Origin: Sulfurimonas sp.
GTDB lineage: Bacteria > Campylobacterota > Campylobacteria > Campylobacterales > Sulfurimonadaceae
Reading direction: 5' to 3'
DNA: 12,168 bases
NCBI GenBank assembly: GCA_022712845.1
Contig: JAFLJV010000271.1
Span: 1 to 12,168 of the forward strand
The translations under genes were made by a program, and so were the position numbers. This document shows, piece by piece, positions 6,363 through 12,168 of the stretch (the stretch's first letter is position 1; each line of letters begins with the position of its first letter). Under the pieces are notes generated by a model, which was given only the letters and a program-made list of their open reading frames with translations, ran no database searches and was not told the DNA's origin.

Positions 6363-6386
6363 AGATTAGAATCCTTTAGTTTATTA

Positions 6387-6404
6387 GTACTAAAATTATA
6401 GTAC
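6387..6404. promoter_or_regulatory. Inverted repeat GTACTA-N6-TAGTAC over divergent promoters
   Basis: A perfect 6-bp inverted repeat with a 6-bp spacer lies between the Cys-rich gene and mtnK. On the - strand its right half contains TATAAT (6400 down to 6395), a consensus -10 for the Cys-rich gene. On the + strand TACAAT (6402-6407) overlaps its right edge as a likely -10 for mtnK, with a predicted start near 6414. A protein bound here would cover both -10 elements, so the site could be a shared repressor operator. Confidence 0.4.
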
Positions 6405-6440
6405 AATTTTTCAACAAAACTCATAAACAAAAGAGCAGAT

Positions 6441-7667
6441 ATGCAGTATAAGCAATTAGATAAAGTAGGTATAGTTGATTATCTTAAAAATATAAAAGAA
6501 GTTATGGATTTTTTTACATCTGAAGATATAGAAGCTGATGAGATAGGCGATGGAAATTTAAACTTTGTATATTTAGTTAAGTCAATTGAAAATCCTTCAA
6601 AAGCTCTAATAGTAAAACAAGCTGTTCCCTATCTAAGATGTGTTGGAGAGGAATTTCCTCTTGGTCGTGAGCGAATGACATTTGAGATAAGAGCACTTAA
6701 AAAATTCTACAATATATTCCCTAACTTTGTACCTAAAATATATCACTCAAGTGAGGATATGAGCTTGGTTGTTATGGAGTATCTATCTAATCATATTATT
6801 ATGAGAAAAGGGTTAATAGATAAAGTAAAGTATCTAAACTTTTCTGAGCATATCTCAACATATATGACTGCTACACTTTTTTATACTTCATCTCTTTCAT
6901 TAAACAGCAGTGATAAAAGAGAGTTGGTAGATAAATTTAATGCAAACAAAGAGCTTTGTAAACTAACTGAAGACTTGGTATTTAGTTTTCCTTTTATGGA
7001 GCATGAAACAAATGATAATGATAATGTAAAAGACAATCCACTATCAACTAAACTTTTTGCAGATACAGAGTTTAAAGAGAGAGTTTTATGTTTAAAATAT
7101 AAATTTATGACTCAAAATGATGCTCTATTACATGGTGATTTACATACTGGTTCTATTATGATTAATGAAGATGAAACTTATGTTATAGATCCTGAATTTG
7201 CATTTGTTGGTCCTTTTGGTTTTGATGTTGGTGCACTTTTAGCAAACTTAGTTAACAATTATATCCATCATAGTGTAGTTACAAAAGATGAAGATTTTAA
7301 AGAGTGGTTATTAAAAACTATAAAAGAGACTTTAGATAAATTTAGCCAAAAGTTTTTAAAATTTTGGAGTGAGTGTAATGATTCTGCTCTATTAGTTGAA
7401 GGTTACCTTGATGATGAATCTCTAAAAAATTATAAAAATAGATTTGTAAAAAACATACTAAAAGATAGTGTTGGATTTGCTGGGTGTAAGATGGCAAGAA
7501 GAGTTTTTGGTGTTGCTGGAGTTGAAGAGATTCGAGGGATAAAAGATGTGACTTTAAGAAATGAAGCTGAAACCTTAACTCTAAAAATTGCAAGAGAGTT
7601 TATAATGAAGTATGACAAAATAAACAGTAGTGATGAGATAGTGGAGATTATAAAAAATGCAAGGTAA
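6441..7667 (+). CDS. mtnK: S-methyl-5-thioribose kinase
   Basis: The enzyme phosphorylates 5-methylthioribose (from 5'-methylthioadenosine after nucleosidase action) at C1 with ATP. The 408 residues match the usual family length. Visible kinase parts are a glycine-rich GDGNLNFVYLV loop (37-47), ALIVKQ (55-60) carrying the ATP-binding lysine, the catalytic HGDLHTGS loop (231-238, Asp233), and the metal-binding IDPEFAFVGPFGFD segment (249-262, Asp250). A twin-arginine ARRVFGVAGVEEI motif (352-364) corresponds to the substrate-phosphate region of known MtnK. It is the first gene of a three-gene operon, and its last 11 bases overlap mtnA. Family members may also accept 5-deoxyribose, which matters given the aldolase two genes on. 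The upstream nucleosidase (MtnN/Pfs) is not in the window. Confidence 0.95.
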   Translation: MQYKQLDKVGIVDYLKNIKEVMDFFTSEDIEADEIGDGNLNFVYLVKSIENPSKALIVKQAVPYLRCVGEEFPLGRERMTFEIRALKKFYNIFPNFVPKIYHSSEDMSLVVMEYLSNHIIMRKGLIDKVKYLNFSEHISTYMTATLFYTSSLSLNSSDKRELVDKFNANKELCKLTEDLVFSFPFMEHETNDNDNVKDNPLSTKLFADTEFKERVLCLKYKFMTQNDALLHGDLHTGSIMINEDETYVIDPEFAFVGPFGFDVGALLANLVNNYIHHSVVTKDEDFKEWLLKTIKETLDKFSQKFLKFWSECNDSALLVEGYLDDESLKNYKNRFVKNILKDSVGFAGCKMARRVFGVAGVEEIRGIKDVTLRNEAETLTLKIAREFIMKYDKINSSDEIVEIIKNAR

Positions 7668-8727
7668 ATACAAAGCTTTATGGTTAAATGATGATGGATA
7701 TTTAGAAGTAATAGATCAAAAAAAACTTCCCTTTGAGTATGAGACAATAGTACTTAAAACTACAGATGAAGTTGTTCTTGCTATAAAAGATATGACTGTT
7801 CGTGGAGCAGGTGTTATAGGAAGTGTTGCAGCTTTTGGCATATATATAGCTTGTTTGGAAACCCAAAGTAATTATGAATCCATACTAGCAAAAGCCAAAC
7901 AAATAAGAGAATCTCGCCCGACTGCTGTAAATCTCATGTGGGCAGTTGATAAGATGATGAACCTTTTAAAAAACTCAAACAACTTAATAGAAGATGCAAA
8001 AAAATACGCAATAGAATTAAATGATGATGAAGCTAGAGAGAGTCAAAAAATAGCAGAATATGGCTGTGATATCATAGAAGATATTTTGAAACAAAAAAAC
8101 AAAAAAACTATAAATATTTTAACTCACTGCAATGCTGGATGGTTAGCAGTTATAGATGAAGGAACAGCTCTAGCACCAATCTATGAAGCCAAAAAAAGAG
8201 GGATAGATGTGCATGTATGGGTTGATGAAACAAGACCTAGAAATCAAGGAGCCTCACTTACTGCATGGGAGCTTACAAAAAGTGATGTGAAACATACAAT
8301 AATCGCAGATAATACTGGTGGCCACTTAATGCAAAGGGGCATGGTGGACATGGTAATTACTGGAGCTGATAGAGTAAGTGCAAATGGTGATGTGGCAAAT
8401 AAAATAGGAACTTACTTAAAAGCATTAGCTGCAAAAGATAATGATATACCTTTTTATGTAGCCATCCCAGCTTCAACTTTTGACTTTGACATAATAGATG
8501 GTGTAAAAGATATTCCCATAGAATTAAGAAGTGAAGATGAAGTTAAATATATAAAAGGTATAGATAGCAGTGGAGTAATTCGCGAAGTTTTGATAACTCC
8601 AAAAGATTCACCTGCAATTAACTACGGTTTTGATGTGACACCAGCAAGACTTATAACTGGGCTTATAACAAACAAAGGGGTTTGTGAGGCAGACTTCGAT
8701 AAAATTCAACAAACATTTAGAGGGTAA
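7657..8727 (+). CDS. mtnA: S-methyl-5-thioribose-1-phosphate isomerase
   Basis: This enzyme converts 5-methylthioribose-1-phosphate to 5-methylthioribulose-1-phosphate. The 356 residues are typical in length. Motifs are DMTVRGAGVIGSVAAFG (45-61, the substrate phosphate and ribose site), THCNAGWLA with Cys158, ETRPRNQGASLTAWEL (191-206), and ITGADRVSANGDVANKIGTY with Asp238. Cys158 and Asp238 correspond to the catalytic pair of Bacillus MtnA. These motifs separate it from the related eIF2B alpha and ribose-1,5-bisphosphate isomerase proteins. The ATG lies inside the end of mtnK (11-bp overlap) behind a GGAGA ribosome binding site. The next gene starts 4 nt after its stop, so kinase, isomerase and aldolase are made together. 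Confidence 0.95.
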   Translation: MQGKYKALWLNDDGYLEVIDQKKLPFEYETIVLKTTDEVVLAIKDMTVRGAGVIGSVAAFGIYIACLETQSNYESILAKAKQIRESRPTAVNLMWAVDKMMNLLKNSNNLIEDAKKYAIELNDDEARESQKIAEYGCDIIEDILKQKNKKTINILTHCNAGWLAVIDEGTALAPIYEAKKRGIDVHVWVDETRPRNQGASLTAWELTKSDVKHTIIADNTGGHLMQRGMVDMVITGADRVSANGDVANKIGTYLKALAAKDNDIPFYVAIPASTFDFDIIDGVKDIPIELRSEDEVKYIKGIDSSGVIREVLITPKDSPAINYGFDVTPARLITGLITNKGVCEADFDKIQQTFRG

Positions 8728-8734
8728 TATTTTG
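8719..8734 (+). promoter_or_regulatory. Ribosome binding site and TTG start of the aldolase-dehydrogenase gene
   Basis: AGAGGG lies 7 nt before a TTG codon that is in frame with the whole protein. The site sits in the last codons of mtnA, so translation of the two genes is probably coupled. It decides the start against the upstream ATG at 8684, which has no comparable site and adds 16 residues unlike the aldolase N-terminus. Confidence 0.65.
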
Positions 8735-10693
8735 ACAAGTTTATACAACGATAAAGAAGCAGCAAGTTACAAAACAGATTTAGATTTAAGAGTTTATACA
8801 TCAAGGTTATTAGGGCAAGATAGCTCTTTAGTTTTACATGGTGGGGGAAATACTTCTGTAAAATCTACTGCTACAAATCTTTTTGGAGAGGTTGAAGATA
8901 TACTTTATGTTAAGGGTAGTGGTTGGGATTTAGCTACTATTGAAGCTGAGGGGTTTGCTCCTGTTAAAATGGAAATGCTTTTGAAGATGGCAGAGTTAAA
9001 AGAGTTAAACGATCCTGATATGGTTAAGTATCAGCGTCTTGCTATGACAAATCCATCAGCACCCAATCCATCAGTTGAAGCGATACTTCACGCTATTATC
9101 CCTTTTAAATTTGTTGATCATACTCATACTGACGCTGTTGTGACTATCACAAATACAGAGGGTGGTGAAGATAAGATAAAAAAGCTTTATGGTGATAAAG
9201 TACTAATTATTCCTTATATCATGCCAGGATTTGTTCTTGCTAAACTGATATATGATATGACTAGAGATATTGATTGGAGTAAACTAGAGGGGATGGTTCT
9301 TATGAATCATGGTCTTTTTACTTTTAATGATGATGCTAAAAAATCTTATGAAAAAACTATAGAGTTAGTTGATAAAGCTGAGAAATATTTAGCAAACAAC
9401 GGTGCTGTTTTAGATATTAAAGAGAGTAGCTCAAATATAGAGTTATTAGAATTAGCAAAAATTAGAGCTGAGGTATCAAACCTAAAAGGTAAAGCAACTA
9501 TATCTATACTAAATAATTCTAATGAGGCAATAAACTTCTCACAACAAAACTTACAAAAAATTGCAACTCAAGGTCCACTTACGCCTGATCATGTAATTAG
9601 AACCAAAAGAATTCCAGCTATTTTAGGTAATGATTTTAAAACTGATTTAGCAAATTATGTAAAAGAATATAAAACATATTTCCAAGATAATAAAACAGAT
9701 GAGATTCTACTAAATCCTGCTCCAAACTTTGCTATTTTAAATGGTAACGGAATTTTATCTTTTGGAGCAAATACAAAAGAAGCAAATATTATCAAAGATA
9801 TAAATGATCATACTTTCGAGGCTATTTTAAAAGCGGAAAAACTTGGTGGTTATAAAGCTCTAAGTGCTGCAAATATATTTGAGGTTGAATACTGGTCACT
9901 TGAACAAGCAAAACTTAAAAAAAGTGGAAGTGCACCAGAATTTAATGGGAAAGTTGCACTTATAACTGGAGCTGCAAGTGGGATAGGTTTAGCAATAGCT
10001 AAGATGTTAAACTCTCGTGGTGCAGCTATTATAGCACTAGATATTAATCCTGAAGTGGAATCAATCTTTTGTAAAAAAGATGCTATTGGTGTGAAGTGTG
10101 ATTTAACATCAAGTGAGGATATACAAAACGCTATATCTGTTGCAATTAAGAGTTTTGGCGGGGTAGATATAGTTGTAAGTAATGCTGGCATTTTTACACC
10201 AAGTGAAAATCTTGATATATTAAGTGATGATAATTGGCAAAAAAGTATGGATATTAACCTCACTTCACACCAAAAACTCATAAAATATACAGCTCCATTT
10301 TTAAAACTAGGAATTGATAGTGCAATAGTGATGGTAGCTTCTAAAAACTTCCCAGCTCCTGGAAAAGGTGCAGCAGCTTATAGTGTTGCAAAAGCTGGAC
10401 AAACTCAACTCGCAAGAATCGCAGCTCTTGAGCTTGGTGAATTTGGTGTAAGAGTAAACACACTTCATCCTCACGCAGTGTTTGATACAGCTATTTGGAC
10501 TGATGAAGTTTTAACTAATCGTGCTAAAGCTTATGGGATGAGTGTTGATGAGTATAAAACAAACAATGTACTCAAAACAGAGATAAAATCAGATAATGTT
10601 GCAGAATTAGTATGTGCTATGGCAGGAAAACCATTTAGTAAAACTACTGGTTCTCAAGTTGCCATAGATGGTGGAAGTGATAGAATAATCTAA
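8732..10693 (+). CDS. Class II aldolase fused to short-chain dehydrogenase
   Basis: The start is TTG at 8732: AGAGGG at 8719-8724 is well spaced and the frame then begins 4 nt after mtnA. The upstream ATG at 8684 would overlap mtnA by 44 bp. From the TTG the protein has 653 residues. Residues about 15-240 are a class II (zinc) sugar-phosphate aldolase: HGGGNTSVKS (36-45, phosphate), Glu116 in the SVEAILH motif, His130 and His132 (DHTHTD), and His193 (MNHGLF). All metal and base positions seen in fuculose-1-phosphate aldolase are present. After a linker, residues 405-653 form a classical short-chain dehydrogenase with TGAASGIG (412-419), SNAG, and the Ser537/Tyr550/Lys554 triad. RhaEW/YuxG-type rhamnulose-1-P aldolase/lactaldehyde dehydrogenases share this layout. 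After mtnK-mtnA the likely substrate is 5-methylthioribulose-1-P or 5-deoxyribulose-1-P, split to DHAP and an aldehyde that the second domain reduces or oxidises (inference). Confidence 0.88.
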   Translation: MTSLYNDKEAASYKTDLDLRVYTSRLLGQDSSLVLHGGGNTSVKSTATNLFGEVEDILYVKGSGWDLATIEAEGFAPVKMEMLLKMAELKELNDPDMVKYQRLAMTNPSAPNPSVEAILHAIIPFKFVDHTHTDAVVTITNTEGGEDKIKKLYGDKVLIIPYIMPGFVLAKLIYDMTRDIDWSKLEGMVLMNHGLFTFNDDAKKSYEKTIELVDKAEKYLANNGAVLDIKESSSNIELLELAKIRAEVSNLKGKATISILNNSNEAINFSQQNLQKIATQGPLTPDHVIRTKRIPAILGNDFKTDLANYVKEYKTYFQDNKTDEILLNPAPNFAILNGNGILSFGANTKEANIIKDINDHTFEAILKAEKLGGYKALSAANIFEVEYWSLEQAKLKKSGSAPEFNGKVALITGAASGIGLAIAKMLNSRGAAIIALDINPEVESIFCKKDAIGVKCDLTSSEDIQNAISVAIKSFGGVDIVVSNAGIFTPSENLDILSDDNWQKSMDINLTSHQKLIKYTAPFLKLGIDSAIVMVASKNFPAPGKGAAAYSVAKAGQTQLARIAALELGEFGVRVNTLHPHAVFDTAIWTDEVLTNRAKAYGMSVDEYKTNNVLKTEIKSDNVAELVCAMAGKPFSKTTGSQVAIDGGSDRII

Positions 10694-10699
10694 ACACTT

Positions 10700-12079
10700 C
10701 TAATAAAAAATTCGTACTTTTTTAGGATGTCTTATAGAGTATTTGTATTCAAATACTCTACTTACTTCTGAATCAAGTGATATAAACAACTCTAGTTTTC
10801 CAATCTTTTTATCATAAGAAAAAGCCACTTTTTTTCTATCATTTTTTATGATTTCCCATACTTCACTAAACTCCACTTCTATATCTTCATTTGTAGATAC
10901 TGGTATTCTTTCAATTATTTTTAACTTTTTATGATTTTTTGAGAGATTTGATAAAGTAAGTTTAAAACCATTTGTTATAAGTGTATCAGAGTTGATAAAT
11001 CCTTTACTTTGAGAAAAATTAGGAATACTCTTTTTATTTACTTCAATATCATACTCTTGAGCAATATTTATAATTAAATTCTTTCCATCTCGTCTGGGGT
11101 ATATTTTTTTTGTTTTTAAATCATTATATATCAGATTTATATTATTACTCTCTAGAACTGTTTTATATGGGATAGTTACCACTTCAAAAACTTTTTTTTC
11201 CCATACATTCCATTGTAATACTTTTGATATCTCAATTTTTTGTTCCTCTACAGTATACTTTTTGTTAAGTCCATTAGATACTAAAGTAAAGTTATCAATC
11301 TTATAATAACGTGTAGATTCTTTTTTTGCGATAAGTGCTGCAGAAGTTATCATTTCAATGTCATAACTAATTTTTCTTGAAATACTTGATTTTTTAGTAT
11401 TTTTTTTATTTATATCTCGTTGTGATATTTTTCTAGGGATAAAAGCAAAATTAGGAGAGAGTCCTGATAATCGTCTATCTATCACTTTTGCTTGAGAGTT
11501 TTTTATATCTATTCCAGATCTATTGTTTAGTACAATATTGTGATTTATAATATTTTGATCAATATTTAAATCATACTCACTAAAAAAATCAATACCTCTA
11601 AACTCAATATTAACTATATTTTTTGGTTTTTTTTCAAAATAATATGCATCTTGTGTTGGGCTTGATTTTTTATTTTTTTCAATTATCAATAAATTTTGGT
11701 TAGCTTTTATATCATTTGATATGTTTGCTATTTTATTACTAACTATTTCCACAAAGTAGATAGTCTGTTCAGGATTATTTATTTTAATAGATAATTTTGT
11801 TAATGATAAAGATAGAGCATCTTTTTGATTCTTTAAAGATTTTATTTTTATTTCTAGTTTACTTATTTTTTTACTACTTATACAAGATTTTTTTTGAGAT
11901 TCATTACACTCTTGTTTTATGATTTTTAAATCATTGTATTTATCATACGCATAAATATTTGCATTAAATCCAATAAATTTTTCTTTTGGTAATAAAGTTT
12001 GTTTAACTTTGTCTTGGTATATCTCTACAGATGCACTTAAAATAGTAGTTATTAAAAGTGTTATTAGTATCTTTATCAT
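10700..12079 (-). CDS. Exported DUF4139-domain protein (mucoidy inhibitor-like family)
   Basis: The 459-residue product opens with a signal peptide (MIKILITLLITTILSASVE; cleavage probably near residue 16-18), so it is exported to the periplasm or outer membrane. A Lys/Glu/Asn-rich helical section at about 60-140 (KISKLEIKIKSLKNQKDAL and on) looks like a coiled coil, and two cysteines lie at 58 and 66. The C-terminal part is beta-rich and carries the DUF4139 pattern: NGFKLTLSNLSKNHKKLKIIERIPVS, then KIGKLELFISLDSEVSRVFEYKYSIRHPKKVRIFY at the end. DUF4139 proteins have no firmly known biochemical role; some are linked to cell-surface or mucoid phenotypes. AAGGA sits 7 nt before the ATG. A truncated gene ends 9 nt upstream on the same strand, so the two probably form an operon. 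Confidence 0.8.
   Translation of the reverse strand: MIKILITLLITTILSASVEIYQDKVKQTLLPKEKFIGFNANIYAYDKYNDLKIIKQECNESQKKSCISSKKISKLEIKIKSLKNQKDALSLSLTKLSIKINNPEQTIYFVEIVSNKIANISNDIKANQNLLIIEKNKKSSPTQDAYYFEKKPKNIVNIEFRGIDFFSEYDLNIDQNIINHNIVLNNRSGIDIKNSQAKVIDRRLSGLSPNFAFIPRKISQRDINKKNTKKSSISRKISYDIEMITSAALIAKKESTRYYKIDNFTLVSNGLNKKYTVEEQKIEISKVLQWNVWEKKVFEVVTIPYKTVLESNNINLIYNDLKTKKIYPRRDGKNLIINIAQEYDIEVNKKSIPNFSQSKGFINSDTLITNGFKLTLSNLSKNHKKLKIIERIPVSTNEDIEVEFSEVWEIIKNDRKKVAFSYDKKIGKLELFISLDSEVSRVFEYKYSIRHPKKVRIFY
10735..10760. repeat. Perfect 11-bp inverted repeat in the 3' end of the DUF4139 gene
   Basis: TAGAGTATTTG and CAAATACTCTA pair exactly around TATT. The repeat lies inside the last codons of the - strand gene (the FEYKYS segment) and 42 bp past the stop of the convergent aldolase gene. 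The two genes are only 6 bp apart, so this hairpin may help end or stabilise the + strand operon transcript. It lacks a following T run, so it is not a standard terminator. Confidence 0.4.
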
Positions 12080-12088
12080 AAGATTTCC

Positions 12089-12150
12089 TTACTTTAAATA
12101 TTCCATTCGTGCAATATTTTCAGGCATTTTATCAAGAGCAAAAGATTTTT
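12089..12150 (-). CDS. 3' end of an upstream gene cut by the contig edge
   Basis: Read on the - strand, an open frame enters from the right edge and ends KSFALDKMPENIARMEYLK-stop, with the TAA at 12091-12089. The composition looks like real protein, and the next gene starts 9 nt later behind a good ribosome binding site, the usual layout of co-transcribed genes here. Only 19 residues are visible and the family cannot be named. Bases beyond 12150 are adapter and must not be included in the translation. Confidence 0.55.
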
Positions 12151-12168
12151 AGATCGGAAGAGCGTCGT
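12151..12168. other. Illumina TruSeq adapter remnant at contig end
   Basis: The last 18 bases read AGATCGGAAGAGCGTCGT, identical to the start of the Illumina universal adapter as read through at the 3' end of short-insert reads. They are GC-rich against the very AT-rich neighbourhood and directly follow the interrupted gene. They are a sequencing artefact rather than biology. Confidence 0.95.

Noticed and set aside
7342..7747. Overlapping - strand open frames opposite the end of mtnK and start of mtnA
   Set aside because: They lie wholly opposite two well-identified enzymes, have Leu/Gln/His- or Ile/Leu/Ser-rich compositions typical of antisense reading, and overlap each other.
8684..8731. 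Upstream ATG start of the aldolase-dehydrogenase (adds 16 residues)
   Set aside because: It would overlap mtnA by 44 bp, lacks a clear ribosome binding site, and the added residues do not resemble the aldolase N-terminus; TTG at 8732 has a well-spaced AGAGGG.
9850..10281. 143-codon - strand open frame opposite the dehydrogenase domain
   Set aside because: Antisense shadow of a conserved Rossmann domain, with no recognisable motif or ribosome binding site.
8732..10693. Rhamnulose-1-phosphate aldolase/lactaldehyde dehydrogenase as the primary call
   Set aside because: The domain layout is the same and it cannot be excluded, but no rhamnose kinase, isomerase or transporter is present, whereas mtnK and mtnA are directly coupled upstream.
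1..12168. tRNA, rRNA, CRISPR array, insertion sequence or phage gene
   Set aside because: I looked on both strands and saw no cloverleaf-like segment, regularly spaced repeat array, transposase, integrase or terminal inverted repeats with target duplications.

Overview
The window is about 12.2 kb of AT-rich DNA, and every gene reads as Campylobacterota (the former Epsilonproteobacteria). A Sulfurimonas-like denitrifying or sulfur-oxidising member fits best: lysine/isoleucine/asparagine-rich proteins, tight gene packing, TTG starts, and genes for making and decarboxylating siroheme as in heme d1 synthesis. The genus is an inference. The right edge ends in 18 bases identical to an Illumina TruSeq adapter (12151-12168), so the window is probably a whole assembled contig whose true sequence stops at 12150. 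The left edge cuts into a gene.

Left part (1-2024, + strand): the 3' part of a TrpD2/YbiB-like protein, followed 1 nt later by an MFS transporter. A convergent pair on the - strand (2021-2964) encodes a TTG-started precorrin-2 dehydrogenase/ferrochelatase (siroheme synthesis) and a translationally coupled, single-pass membrane protein of unknown role.

Centre-left (3101-5697, + strand): a five-gene operon starts with a two-domain siroheme decarboxylase (NirD-L/AhbA-B type, easily misread as an AsnC/Lrp regulator). Three small unrecognised membrane proteins follow (143, 54 and 97 aa), then an NAD(P)-binding epimerase-like protein. The gap between the divergent siroheme-making and siroheme-decarboxylating genes holds a near-perfect FNR-type box (TTGAC-AAGT-ATCAA). 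It is centred 41.5 bp from the start predicted by a TACAAT -10 on one side and about 40.5 bp from that of a TATTAT -10 on the other. One oxygen- or NO-sensing regulator could therefore switch both halves of the tetrapyrrole branch.

Middle (5698-6164): a 467-bp non-coding gap unusually dense in short hairpins, including one followed by six T's. A 65-aa Cys-rich protein gene (- strand) comes next. It is divergent from the following operon, and an inverted repeat covers both predicted -10 elements.

Centre-right (6441-10693, + strand): three overlapping or tightly spaced genes for 5-methylthioribose kinase (mtnK), 5-methylthioribose-1-phosphate isomerase (mtnA), and a class II aldolase fused to a short-chain dehydrogenase. 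The usual methionine-salvage genes mtnB/C/D do not follow. The set instead looks like a compact form of the DHAP shunt (methylthioribulose-1-P or 5-deoxyribulose-1-P to DHAP plus an aldehyde), with the aldehyde handled by the fused dehydrogenase. This is the most interesting system in the window.

Right end (10700-12150, - strand): an exported DUF4139-type protein ends 6 bp from the aldolase gene (convergent). It is preceded by the last 19 codons of another gene cut by the contig end.
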